Under the pieces are notes generated by a model. That model was not told the origin of the DNA and did not search any database. It worked only from the letters and a program-made list of their open reading frames with translations. DNA of 64,000 nucleotides. Origin: Polytrichum commune. Its lineage: Eukaryota > Streptophyta > Polytrichopsida > Polytrichales > Polytrichaceae. The DNA lies in the NCBI GenBank assembly GCA_950295325.1, contig OX485809.1, positions 17,858,001 through 17,922,000 of the forward strand, in the 5' to 3' direction. Position 1 is the stretch's first letter; each line of letters opens with the position of its first letter. Below are positions 33,965 through 46,239 of this stretch, one piece after another. The position numbers and the translations under genes were made by a program.

Positions 33965-36117
33965 ATGATGGCTGAAGACGACAGTAATCTCGCCGAGGGT
34001 CCCGTGTGGTTGAGGCCGTTATTGAAGGCCGATTTCTTCGCCACTTGCGCAATTCATGGTGTTTCCGCGAAAAGTGAATGCAATCTCTTCTGTTTCAAGT
34101 GCATGGGGGACGGCATTTGTGCTTCTTGTGCCGTGGATCACAAGGATCACCATGTTGTTCAGGTATAGAGATCTCCACTTTCACCATATCCTGTTTTAGA
34201 CCATATAACTGGATGCATGCTATTTCACCGGTGTGTAGGGTTCTTAAGATACTCTTTCTCTGAACAAGTCAATTCAATTATGGTAAATTTCTTATTGTCT
34301 GGGTTCTACCCATTGCGAGAAGATCCAGATAGAGTCTCTGCATTGTGGAACAGCACACCGAATAAGCTCAATGTGACTATACTAATCCGTCTTGTTAAGC
34401 TATCCTTGGAATAATGTTAAACTCTACTAGTGATATACTGGTCTACAACGATGTCCTTAGTGGCTAACTATGAGAGAAGTCTCTCATAGTAGCTAATATT
34501 CTCCCAATATTCTCTAGGGTAAAAGTGTTCTCCCTCAGTAATGTGAAAGTCAAAAGCTTGGAACAACATGACTCATAGAAATCAAAAGAAAGAGTGAAAA
34601 AGATGATGAGATAAACATTCATAACATAGGTTGACTTCTGTAATCGGAGTGTCACTGAGCGACGGGATATGGTCCTACATTATTTATTTGCAAATGATCA
34701 TTGACTTGCTCTAGTCTCGAGTCGAACCCTACCCAAGCTTCAAGTCTCCTCTGTATCTGAAGGAATACATGTCAATGTGTAGATTCGACGATCCTCTTAC
34801 CATGACGTCATTCGAGTTTCCGAAATCCAGAAGCTCCTGGACATTTCGACAGTGCAGACATATATCATCAACAGTGCACGTGTCGTATTCCTCAATGAAA
34901 GACCTCAGCCGCGACCAGCCAAAGGCGTGACAAACACATGCGAGACATGTGAACGGAGCCTTCTTGACACCTTTCGATTCTGCTCCTTGGGATGTAAGGT
35001 AAATTCTCTTTCACTTTGGTTTCTTGGATGTGCCTCTCTTCTAGGCTAAGTGACAGATTATAGTCGGAGGAAGCGTGCGACCATATCAAATTGAACTGTT
35101 AGATTGATAGAAATAAATTAACGAAATCAATCAACAACGATAGATAACATGAGAAGAATCTGTCCATCTAGGTAAGCTTAATAGCATCGCCTGATCAACC
35201 TTGAAACTCTGTGCTTGGCAATCATAGTGTTGTGAACAATGTATTGATTGTATAGAAAGAGAACCTTCAAACATCTTGCATTAATCTTTTGAAATGCCAG
35301 AGAGGACACGATCAATCATTTCCGTCATTCCTGTCAAGAGTCACTCTTATTATCCACTTCCTCGACGCAGTGATTGCATTTTCACGTGTTAGACCTGGTA
35401 GAGTACGGTAACTCTGAATGTCCTTTTTAGAATAATTGAAAGACGTCAGAGCTTTGCAATTGTTGCTAGAGAATCTAAACCTGCCTATGTAGTTCTGCTG
35501 CCTCTTGGTTACCAGGGAGATCGGCCAGACACGTACTGCACTGTTCGGTCAACCGCTTTCTTTGAGTACGTCGTGTTACCACTTGTGAGGACCGATTCAG
35601 ATCTGGACACCGAAGTGGTAGGAATGATGATCGCATCCATTAAACTGACATGCTGGGGTGTTTGCACACGCTGCAGCTGGCAGGGATAAAAAGACACAAG
35701 GAACTTTCGTTTGTGTTGCAACCCAAATCTCAAGTTGCAGCTAGCACTAACTCTCGCGGGGGACCTTCAGACTCGGAGGACTCCTCAACACATAAGAAGG
35801 CGCCTCGGTCGAAGAAAGTTTCGCAGCTCCAAACATCACCGTTGTCCAACACAAGCTTTGAGGGCTCGGAGACAACAGACCATGAAGTGTTTGAGGAAAC
35901 AACAATGTATAACCACAAGCGACAAACATGGCTACATCATGAGGCCGGACAGTCTTCACCAAGAGGACATCCAGAGCTTTATCTCGCCACCAGTTGCATG
36001 CCTTCGCCAGTGCAGCTCGTGGTAGACATGTCACCACGGACTCCGCCACCTTCTAGTTCACTTCGAGCTGCGAAGCGACGAAAGGGCATCCCCCACAGGG
36101 CTCCCCTCCGCGCGTGA
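33965..36117 (+). CDS. PLATZ: PLATZ-family zinc-binding transcription factor (three coding exons, 284 aa)
   Basis: Join 33,965-34,162, 34,783-34,998 and 35,677-36,117; both introns are GT-AG, phase 0 (CAG|gtatag...tgtag|ATT; AAG|gtaaat...tgcag|CTG). PLATZ proteins are plant-specific nuclear factors that bind A/T-rich DNA through two zinc-binding regions. Region 1: C28-x2-H31-x11-C43-x2-C46-x5-C52-x2-C55-x3-H59-x2-H62. Region 2: C119-x2-C122-x10-C133-x3-C137. Between them are the family hallmarks [31 protein letters not shown] and KGVTNTC. The last exon is a Ser/Thr-rich, poorly conserved linker ending in the family signature [12 protein letters not shown] (271-282), which is basic and may help nuclear import. 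All metal ligands are intact and no stop interrupts it. Start: ATG 33,965; ATG 33,968 is an alternative. Target genes and expression cannot be inferred. Confidence 0.96.
34163..34782 (+). other. PLATZ intron 1
   Basis: 620 bp, GT at 34,163 and AG at 34,781-34,782, phase 0. It contains a small perfect hairpin near 34,466-34,495 (ctatgagaga, 2 base loop, tctctcatag). Frames reading into it from exon 1 stop at the first codon after the junction, supporting its removal. Confidence 0.88.
34999..35676 (+). other. PLATZ intron 2
   Basis: 678 bp, GT at 34,999-35,000 and AG ending at 35,676, phase 0. The exon 2 frame would meet a stop soon after the donor. A second AG at 35,682-35,683 (ctggcag|gg) is possible, but it would shift the frame and lose the C-terminal signature. 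Confidence 0.88.
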
Positions 36118-37000
36118 AATTCAGGCACTTCAATGTGTACATAGGGGTACCCGTGTTGTATCATAAAAAGGATGTGAGAAAGACTCTTGTCGTCATGCAT
36201 CATATCCCATCAACAATACGTCGTCAGATTGTGTGGACCAATCAACCCAAGAAAGAGGCTAGAGGGACAATCAATTTGCCACCATGTCTAGTGTCGCACA
36301 TCCGTGGATGAGCCCAGACACCGTCGGAATCACCGTCCAACCTAAATTGTGTCTCTCTGAAGTATTAAACATGTGTGTACAAATTGTTGTTTACCCAATC
36401 AGCATCTGTACAAGAATCATAAGTACAGTGTTTCACGAACCTTAAGTGTATATAACAACTCAAAGGGTGGCACTGCTACAACTACATCTTCAACTGTACA
36501 ATATAGGTTCAATCCTCGGCAACTAGGCAAGGACTCAAACTGGGAAAACTTTCTAGTGGTTGCAGATTATAGCACGCGCGCTGCACCAGCCAGGCTCTAC
36601 AGTGGCAGGTTCCAAGTCAAGCTCACGGAATGCGCACTGAGCTTATAACAAGGATCGCATTTGAGAAAGACTGGGTCCAACAACTCACCGGCTACACTGT
36701 GGCAACATAATTGGCGTCAATCAATGTCGCCAAGGAAGGTGCGTGCACCATACGTCATGTTTACTGAAACAAAGGGGAAGGCTTTTGAGGGGAGAAAAAT
36801 GTCACTTGTTGCATGTTGAGACGGGTTCACATGTGAAAATGCCAGCGTCCAACTTGTTCATGTACCATAGTTACCGTAGTGTTCGTCTTGAAAGCTCTCA
36901 TCACAGTGTAGGAGGTTAGAAATCGAGAAGGTCCAATAATAATTATACACATACAGTCTGTCAGTGGTATAACGTATTGTTGTATCATCTTTACAATAAA
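36118..37000 (+). other. Probable 3' untranslated region with poly(A) signal
   Basis: AATAAA occurs at 36,995-37,000, about 880 bp after the stop, within repeat-free sequence of the same composition as the gene. The first consensus signal need not be the one used in plants; U-rich and near-consensus sites lie closer. Frames here (for example 36,373-36,648) have no known motif. Confidence 0.45.
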
Positions 37001-38040
37001 AGCACCAAAGGGTCTTATGTACTCTCTGTTCCTCTTGCCTCTCTGGAGTTTGCCTCAGTCCCTGAATTGTCAGACTCTTTCAAACCTGTCTGAGTTTTGT
37101 CTTTCATGAGGAATGATATGTAATGTATCCATGGCCTGATCTATTGCGATGATGTATCAATATTGAACTGCAATGCTGTTCAAAAGAAGGAATAGTTCCT
37201 TCGGATGATTTTTTTACATTGACACAAGCAGACTACGTGCACCCGAGTGAATAGAAATGACTCACATGTTGGCTCACGTCACTCTCTTCCATATGTTTCT
37301 GGCATACTTCTCAATCATGTCAAAGTTGATGTAAGTTACCTCTCTGCCAAGACTGGCGCACATGCTTTATCAACCACGCGAACCTTCTCGCTGTTTGATG
37401 GATAAAAAGTGGGAGGAAAAGTGCAGGAGGGTGGAAGGTTGTTCAGGACGAAGGAGCTAAAGCTTAGTACAAAGGTACCACCAGACAATCCAAGTACCAG
37501 AATGAAGTACCCTACCTACTTTTTTCTTTTCAATCGCAAGTTCTAAAATGTTGGACGCCGTTGAACGATTTCAATCCAGGACCAGAATTCCACTCGCAGA
37601 TTTTATATTTACAATACTCTATTATAAGAAACAACTTCCCATCTAGTCGAGTGGAGGCATTATAATGACATTGACATTGACGTCCCGAACCCGAAGAAAA
37701 TCTGACCATGCTAGCTCCATTGGGTCCACAACGTTGCTCAGAGAATGTTTGTCTCCCATTGGAATCAGCAAAAAGACAATGCTCTTCCGAGTTCGCGAGG
37801 AGCAACACTTACTGGGAAGTAAATCTCTGCCATCTCAATTACTGGACATGAATCGTGTCTTCTTTCGAGATGAACATAGTGTATATATATACATACACCC
37901 TTATCTACGTCACAAAATATATTCACACAATATACATAGAATAAATAAGTGAGTCATTGTAATGCTGAATACGGTTGTGTGTCGAGATAGGATATGCGGC
38001 CTCATGCTAAACAACAAAGTATATTTGTCATTTATGCAAC
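37001..38040. other. Repeat-free sequence downstream of the gene
   Basis: Composition stays close to that of the gene until about 37,900, then turns AT-rich. Opposing 92-95 codon frames near 37,530-37,952 show no family. It could include a further 3' exon or simply the gene's flank. Confidence 0.35.
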
Positions 38041-38760
38041 CGTTTGCGACTAATTAATTTCCTCCCTTGGTATTACGATCTCCAAGGAAGCAAGTGTGAC
38101 CCGTACCGTGAATCAAGAAGCTTGTGGATCGAACGAGAGAGTGTTGATGATATCGCACTATTTGCAAACAAGACACTCTCGCGGGACCACGGGATCGCAC
38201 GAACAAAGGAGAGGCCACCATGTGGCCCAAAAGCCAACTTTGCGTATGGGAAAGGGGCATCTAGGAAGAAGAGGTTCGGCCAAGGCATTTGAGCTACGGG
38301 CCACTCAATTCCCTCCGCCTTTCCAGCCCAGCGTTTGTTATGGGCCCAGACCATGTGCGGCGACCCCCAACCCATGAACATCAAAAAAAAGGAACAACAA
38401 TAATCAAATCGTGGTGACGCAATGGACCCGGCAACGGAGCCTGCATGATGCCAGGTTCCTAGAGGAGCTGCCAGACTTGACTCATACAAAAGGCCATCCG
38501 TTCACAAAGGAGAGCCCCGGAATTGGAGCCTGCGAGGGCCTTTTCCCATGCCGCGGACATCCCCACAATCTTCTCCTTGGAATTCCCTGGATTTGGATGG
38601 ATGGCCCCATTTTTCAATCAATACCTTCCGAGTATTTGCGTGCACTCAAAAATTGCGCACAACTATCCATGCATGCATCGGCACCCGGGAAAAAGGTCGC
38701 TTGGTGTAGGAATTGTTCACACGAGTTTACATAATTACTTGGGGTTAGTGTGGGCCGGAA
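38041..38760. other. GC-richer block with overlapping frames, no identified gene
   Basis: Frames of 93-138 codons are open on both strands (for example 38,073-38,489 minus and 38,411-38,734 plus). No domain, splice-supported order or repeat was recognised. A decayed gene fragment is possible but cannot be supported. Confidence 0.3.
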
Positions 38761-41700
38761 ATATCTGTTCATGTCTATCATTGCAGACGGATAACATCAT
38801 AAAATGCTGCCGCAATGTTAGTAATCGGTTTCTCAAGTTCAGATCTCCAAATTGACACAATGTGTGACACTTTTTCATCTATGCTGCAACAAATCGCGTG
38901 GACACGTGTCTCGGATTCTCAATAATGATGTGCTCAGGATTCCTAGATGCTAGATTAATGCCTTACGTTGTGGTCAGTTGCATAAATAATCAAGAAGAAT
39001 TGGAAACATGTCCCCATTTGGATAAAATTTAGAGTGTACCAATTGGGTCCAGGAAACAAATGAACGCTTATCAACATGCTTTTAGCTCTCTGCAAATTGT
39101 GAACTAGGGACCTCAAAATTAATCGATTTCGCAAAATCCCAATAATCCAAATCAACATTCCTTGGATTCCAAAATTGATGTATGTTGACACGAAAGAGTT
39201 GAAAGTGACCTAGGGATTTGGTAGGACCTTTGGCTTCGGCTAGTTCACTTTAGTTGGGTTTTCATTTGGACCCACACCTTCCAATTTCACATGAACCCAA
39301 ATTGTAACCCATTTTCCTAGATTGTGAACAATCAATTTCCAACGAGCAGCCCTAGAGCACTTCAAATTATAATATTATGTGTGAAGAAGAGAGTCCACAA
39401 CATTATTCAGTTGCATCTTTCATTTGGCGGCCCAGAAATAGTCCTCCCTTAATTTACATGTAATGTGCGCGATTGTCAATGAATTCTACCTTGGTAATGG
39501 TGAATCAAGTGGGATATATGTAGTGTTTCAAGATGGAATATTGGATTACACTCCACAATCTAGGAAATTTTAGATAGGCAGCATGATGTATTGGCCAACA
39601 ACAACCGATGAAAGTGACCATGCTAGTGCTCGGTGTCAACCTAACACTATAGTCCCATTTTTACCAAATGACATTGATTCCCCCATTGATACCACTCCCC
39701 CACACCCCCCCCCCGGGTGGCCCACGTACCCAACTGCACAAGGCAACTGAACAATGTTATGTCTTGACAGATTAGACATTGTACTTTCAAAGCTATTTTT
39801 AAAACTACAATACTTTCTTAACTACACAAAAATTTACCCATCTTAAAACAATCATGATGATTTTGTTATGTTAACAAGAAAGCCTCCTTTTCTAGATTCC
39901 CTCCTTTTCAAATGACGACTTACAGGTGGCTTGGAATCCAACGTGCCACATGAAACGGTGAAACCCCCTTTGCGTCTTAACTTCTAAAAGTAGGGGAAGG
40001 CCCTACTTGTTGGGCTCCAAAAATTATTAGGCCTTGCCCTCAAACTCCCCACCCTTGAGACGGAGCCCTTCATTTTCATAAAGCCCTCCCCTCATGGTCT
40101 TCCCCTATACATAAAATATCATCCAAAGGCAAGATGACTAACCACATAAAATTGTCCTAATTATCTATCTACGTTATTATTTACAACTTTCAAAGACTGC
40201 TATTGAATATAAAATGAAAAAATGTGATGCCAACAAGGCTATCTTATAAATTTAGTCCTGAGGATTAGCGTGACCACTTAAAATCCTCTACGGGCTAGTA
40301 CTTCCAAACTTCGTTAACCAAATTATTGATAACTTACGAATGCATGTGGAGTAGTAACCAACTCCATCATGTATATAATTGATGAGAGCCACTTACACAA
40401 GATTCGGGATCATAGAGAATATACACAAGACTCGTCCAAGTTTCTTCAACCCGTATATCCAAAGCATCAAATGTTGGAAACCCTTGATTCGGGGTGAACC
40501 CTAGCATCACGGTGCGATCGATGGCTCAATGTGGTGGGAGTAGGCGACTTGGAGGAGTTGCCGCATGAAGCTCACATCCATCCATGGTAAGAACTATTTA
40601 TTTATTTATTTATTTTTATCATATATTCAATGTTCTATTCCATTATATAATAGAGTATAATTCATGCATTGCCTGTGGACAAGGTGTGTATTCTTTCTTG
40701 TAGGCGGGTCCCACCGCGGAGCCCACTTAAGGCACTCGAAAAGCGGTGACGAGAATCTCAACATTATTGAGTCAAACATTATTGACTGCCCACCACACTC
40801 ACCGGACGTCTATTGAAACGAGAAATAGTGCGAAAGGTGTGGTATGTACATTATTGCCCAAGATTTGGTAGATGTTGATAAATCTTCCTCCTCCGTAGAT
40901 TTGTTTACCACGGACCCGTTTGGGACGATGCCACCCCGCCGCTTGATCAATTTAGTAATTGGGGTGACTTGCAACTACATAGTGTACATAGAGTGAGCTA
41001 AATATAATTGCGGCTCAAGGGGCCAAGAATAAGGGCTTGCATTCGGCAAGGAATGTCTTGAATGGCCACGATTAGCAAAGTTGTAGTTTAATAGGTAAGT
41101 ACTACTACTATATATGCGAGCCATCATTTGGTGGAGAAGCTTCCAAATTAAGGAGCCGTCTTTTACACTCTAACCTCCCTAATATCATGCATGTGACAAC
41201 CAAAAGTGCACGTGTTATGAAGGAGGGAAGCAATGCTAACATGGATGCGTGATAATAGAAATTTAGCGTATTGTGTGAAATTAGGGGAATTATACAAAAA
41301 CCAACATTGTAATAATGACAATAATCGTAATGATGACAACGTGATGTGTGCAAACGTGTGGTTTGAAGTCTGTAATGAATTATTTGAATGTCAAAACCCA
41401 TGATGTGTGAGAGGGAAATGTGACAACAAGGAGGGAGATTTGAATTGAGCACATCCATTCCTAGAGTTTGGGGATATAAGAGAGGGAGCAACATTACGGA
41501 GGTGAGGGTGTAGCCATAGAATTGAAGTCTTTTGAGGATTTGTCTATTATTAAGTTATGGGTCAAAGGACGTAAGGTAAAGCGGACTTGAGAGCAATGAA
41601 CTACACTGTATGCGCATAATGTCATTACTAAGAAATGATTATTTAATATATTGAAGGCAGGGTCAACTTCACCATAGAAATTATTGGTCCCATAACTTCA

Positions 41701-42488
41701 ATCAAAATATTAATTTGAGTACTTAGGAATAATCTAGTGAGGTGATTTTGTAAATATGATGGTATAAAAAACATCACCTCTTCAACAGTACAGTTAAATA
41801 TCCTTAAATTAAGGGGATTGTTAAATCGACCAAGTAGTTTGTTAAAATGACCAGAGAGACGCATTGCGCAGTCACATGACACATCAAATTTTGATTTTTC
41901 ATCGCACACATGAAGAGAAGCAAGGTAAAAGCTTTAGGTTAGAATTCATAAATTTGATCAATTTGGATGACAAGTCAAAGTCCAGTTGACACTTTACATA
42001 GTGATTGTGGCCATTTTAAGCAGTGTATGGTCAATTTAACAATCCCCTAGTAAAATATATATTGTAATTAGTACGTCAAAAAATTGGAATGTGCTACCTA
42101 CACTTATATGTGCAACTAGACTGTTGTTGTGAATAGGTCGTCGCTTAACTTATGCAAATTACCTTGGGCCCGCTCTCCAATCCATTCTACATTCATCCCC
42201 CAAAGGGGATGCCTGCCCAAAAAAATGAATTTTTTTTGAATGGTCTAGATTCTATGCACCTCCCTAGATAGCTACCATGGTGGGAGCCAGGGACATGACT
42301 CTCATTCCACCTTTCTAAAACAATAGGAAACGGTGGGGAACGGTAGGGCGACATCCTCACCACTCCACCACGTTGTTCGTTGTATATAGAACACTATCAA
42401 ACTTACTCATGCCAAGATATTAGTAAGCGCACTTGAATGCCAAGTGTCATGGGGTGACATTAATTACCAAGATTAACTTATTTGAAAT
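38761..42488. other. Long non-coding stretch, nothing recognised
   Basis: Contains a C10 run (39,715-39,724), a (TTTA)n tract at about 40,596-40,616 and scattered short frames (41,108-41,494 minus, 41,643-41,909 minus) without motifs. No element ends were seen. Confidence 0.35.
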
Positions 42489-42690
42489 AAAGGTAGATGT
42501 ACAGAAAAGGGCCCTAAGATTCAGAAGGAAAAAAATGACAAACGATGTCCTAGTTTCATCCAATTTAGATTTTCATTCATTGATGTCATATGGTAATCAT
42601 TCCGAGGAGTGCTATCTTATGAGCGGAGAGTAGTGAGCAGTGAGCGATGAGTAGTAACACATGAGCGGTGAGGAAGGCAACATATATGGT
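42489..42690 (+). mobile_element. F4-family fragment plus GTGAGCAG-type degenerate repeats
   Basis: 'gtagatgtac', 'cctagtttcatccaattta' and 'tcattgatgtcat' match the interior of F4 (13,8xx and 17,7xx). It is followed by degenerate 'gtgagc.atgagtagt' units (42,620-42,670), which also occur near 22,590-22,640 and, inverted, at 53,205-53,270. Both ends are lost. Confidence 0.5.
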
Positions 42691-42904
42691 AATAGGCCTA
42701 CTAGTATCCTATAACAATGGTATTGTGGCCTACATAATAACAATTTTAGGGTACAGTAAAGAAAAAGGTTGGGGAGGATAGAAAACATATCTAATCTTCC
42801 TAGTAGATTCAACATCCACTCATTCAAACATATGTAAGCACATTTTTTTTCTTGCACTTAGGAGGCATTGCAAATTAAATTAACTTAAGTACTTGGGCAT
42901 AATT

Positions 42905-43040
42905 ACTTAAGTACTCAATTTCAATCATTTCCAAATTCAAGTACTCAATTTCAATCAATTCCATCCACAATTCAATCATTTCCAAATTCAAGTACTCAAT
43001 TTCAATCAATTCAATCCACAATTCAATCATCTCCAATGTG
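42905..43040 (+). repeat. 51 bp tandem repeat, about 2.5 units
   Basis: 'gtactcaatttcaatca' begins at 42,911, 42,941 and 42,992, with the last two exactly 51 bp apart. The units are rich in 'ttcaatca' submotifs. Confidence 0.85.
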
Positions 43041-44176
43041 AAATGCATTCAAGTTCAAATATGTTAGGCAATGGTCACACAAATCATAGAACACTTATAG
43101 TGGATATGATTAAAACCAAATAATTACCACACTAAATCCAAAACATGTGCACACTCACACAAAATAGGAGAAGCCATGTCCATGAACTCCTCATGTACCC
43201 AAATCCATACTGTAGTCGTCCTCACTACTACCCACATGATCATTATGTTCTTCCACTTCTACATCAACGAAGGGCAAGACACAAATATGATAACGTGCAA
43301 ATCTAATTGGCCTTGGAGGTGTATTGATAGCTGCCATCTATTCCATCACATACTTGGCATAAACAAGGAGAACGAACCTGAGAGGGGGGACATTGCTTCC
43401 TTCATTTTCGTGCACAAGACATTCAAGAAGGCTAGATAGAATTAGCAAGGTCAAAATGATTCACAACAGTAACCATTACTATCAAACCTTCTAAACCATC
43501 AAACTTTTGCACTCAAACAGGATTTCCTTGGAACTTTTTGAACATGCTCTTCATCATCTTCTACAGCTATGTTTGGGGATTGTGAGTTGCCTACGAAAGG
43601 AGATGGTGCTAGATCACACCAAGGGGACAAGATGGCATTGCAAATGACAGTCTCTTTCTTAAATGCAACAAGGTGTCGACCACTATGTCAACAAGCATTA
43701 ATTGGTGCCCTTGCAGCATAAACGAACATTACTGTCATAAGTGACTGACCATTGATAATGGAATTAAAACTCAAAACACTAAATATTAGGCCAAAAATTT
43801 AGTCTTACTGTAGATGTGTAAGCATCAAGGAAAATTATCAACTCCCAGCCTACTCAATGCTCTAACTAGGAATTGTAGGTAGTTAAGGTTTTTCTCATGT
43901 GCTACTCTCCCTAGGACATTACCCTGCATTAGTTGTCTCTTCATTGTAGTGCGGTTGAAGAAGATATCAAAGGTCTCCACCTCGGTTGCAAAAGGCCTAC
44001 CTATTTGTTGAAATGAATTCAAGATTGGGCTCATCGTGGAAGAACCACATGATTCTAAAGCATTGTGTTTGTAAGCGAAACAATCATTTTAATATAAAGA
44101 AAAAAGAAAAACACACTAAATGATAATTTAGCAATGGAATGTTTCACATACATCACATACCATCAATATTGTGGCC

Positions 44177-44652
44177 CACGGGTAGATCACTCTAAGGCAT
44201 TTTTGTGCACCACGTGCGGCTGGGGGTTTATTGTTTTGGGGCTATTTACCTTCAAGGGCTGAATTAAAGCCTCCCTATAATTACTTAAATTTAAAAAATG
44301 GCCCATTTGTTTGCACCCTTCCATTACTTATATTGTCCAAGTCATTGCAATTTTTTGTACTCTATATTCCTTTTAAGTAATTTTGGACAGACGGAAATCT
44401 CAATTATCATCCATCCCCGTGAGTCCTAAACCCATTTACATACCATCACGGGTAGGTCACTCTAAGGCATTTTTGTGCACCACGTGCGGCTGGGGTTTTT
44501 TTTGTTCTGGGGCTATTTACCTTCAAGGGTTGAATTAAAGCCTCCCTATAATTACTTAAATTTCAAAAATGGCCCATTTTTTTGCACCCTTCCATTACTT
44601 ATATTGTCCAAGTCACTACAATTTTTTGTACTCTATATTCTTTTTAAGTAAT
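44177..44652 (+). repeat. Direct duplication of about 205 bp, spacing 270 bp
   Basis: 44,177-44,380 and 44,447-44,652 are about 95 percent alike from 'cacgggtagatcactctaag' through 'gtactctatattc'. Each copy has the GC-rich 'caccacgtgcggctgggg' block and a T-rich end. An 'acataccatca' string precedes both copies. Recent local duplication, or two insertions of one element, would both explain it. Confidence 0.85.
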
Positions 44653-45414
44653 AAAAGCTAATCTACTTCCTAACGCATTGACGAGTGTTAAGGAAAACCA
44701 TGGAAACAAAGAAGGGTGCAAACAATAATATCATTGCAAACAAAGTTATGAAGAAAACACATAGGAGACCATAGCAAACATACTAAACATACCTTCTAGG
44801 ATCCTTATCTTCAGCCCCTATATTAATTTTACAAAAAAATAATGGCCCACATTTTATGTCCATCTAACTTACGTATAATGGGATTGTCTACATTTAATGT
44901 CCCCTTCATTATTTGGAATTCCTTTATAATTTTTATTTCAAATGATTTTAATCCTCTCTATATTATGCCGCACGTCGTTTTTAAAATGCACTAAGTGACC
45001 TACCCATGTTGTGGCCGTAGACATGCATGAAGGCAATTCATTAATTGCCCACTGATCATTTGTTAATGAATAATGCAACATATGTTTTCACACCATCCCT
45101 GACTTTTTAAACTCAAGAAGAAACAAAAACAATGGAGTGTTATCCATCAAGAAACCATCTTCAAATTCGAACAATGCTTCTATATACATTGGGTTGTGTT
45201 CATTCTATTTGAAATTGAATTAAGAGGAGATGAAACATTTGGAACCAACAGACCCTCTAGCAAGCCACTAATGATCAAATGAAATCCATCAAATTTGAAG
45301 ATGTCGAATGAAACTTGAGTCTTCCGAGCTTGGCCAACCTACAAACAAAGCTTACATACACCATAATTTCAAAAACTATCAAACACTTTTGAACCAAGCA
45401 AGGAACGTAATAAT

Positions 45415-45440
45415 AATGATATTATTATTATTATTATTAA
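45415..45440. repeat. (ATT)n microsatellite
   Basis: About seven ATT units followed by AAGAAAAAG purine units. It interrupts the coding-like minus-strand stretch. Confidence 0.9.
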
Positions 45441-46239
45441 GAAAAAGAAAAAGAAGAATAAGAATAAAGTTGATTGAATGGAAGTTTTATATTGCCATTA
45501 ACCTTGACAATTCGAGAGCCGAAATCAACATTGGGTTTCTTGTTGCACCGTTCTCCAACATGTTCGAGATAGATGCATTTCCACAAACATTGAACCCTTA
45601 GGAATATTAAAAAATTTGGAGGCCACCTATTGAGATTGAAATGTAGAAGCAAATGGTGTAGGAACAATACTAGGCTACGATGGACTCAGAGTCAAAGCAA
45701 TGTCATCAAGGTGTTAAACATCTTTTCACTTATCAAATCGGGTTGCAATGGGAAAAGGAGGTGATGAAAGAGTAGGAGGCATAGTAGATGTTGTAGTTTT
45801 AGGTGGTGTAGCATCCATTTTTTTGCATTTGCTACCTCTCCTAGTTAGTTGAGGTTCATTTTCCAAATTTTCCTCCAACTCTTGTGATGGCACCGCATAC
45901 AATCATAGATCATCCTTCTCAATTGGATGGAAGTTTATTGGACACTCGATAAACCATGAAAAAAAAACTAACAAGTCATGAGTCCACAACATCAGTTGCA
46001 AACCAAAGAATATGCCATGTCAGCCCATAAATTTAGGAATGATGGAAGGGTTTGCAATGGAATAGCTTTGTGAGTATGCATATCCCTTGTGAGGTACCTA
46101 TAGATCTCCAGTGTGTAATTATCTCCAAACCAATAACTGCATCATTAAAAACAAAGGAACACACTAAACTTAAATATCATATCAAATATGCATATGTTTA
46201 CCTCATTAAGAAATTTGACATCGTTTGCAGGATCTACAC

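Larger units (their letters stand above)
43200..45670 (-). pseudogene. Unidentified decayed coding region on the minus strand
   Basis: Several minus-strand stretches read like protein across breaks. 45,900-45,700 gives LTRRGSKCKKMDATPPKTTT and a Pro/Thr/Ser-rich run. 45,667-45,437 gives YLEHVGERCNKKPNVDFGSR. Near 45,190 a frame gives MYIEALFEFEDGFLMDN. 43,720-43,490 gives FKKETVICNAILSPWCDLAP and later VEDDEEHVQKVPRKS. The codon usage and amino-acid mix look coding, but stops and frame changes interrupt every segment and I recognise no domain. It may be one gene or element with introns or several relics. The direct duplication at 44,177-44,652 lies inside it. Confidence 0.35.
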
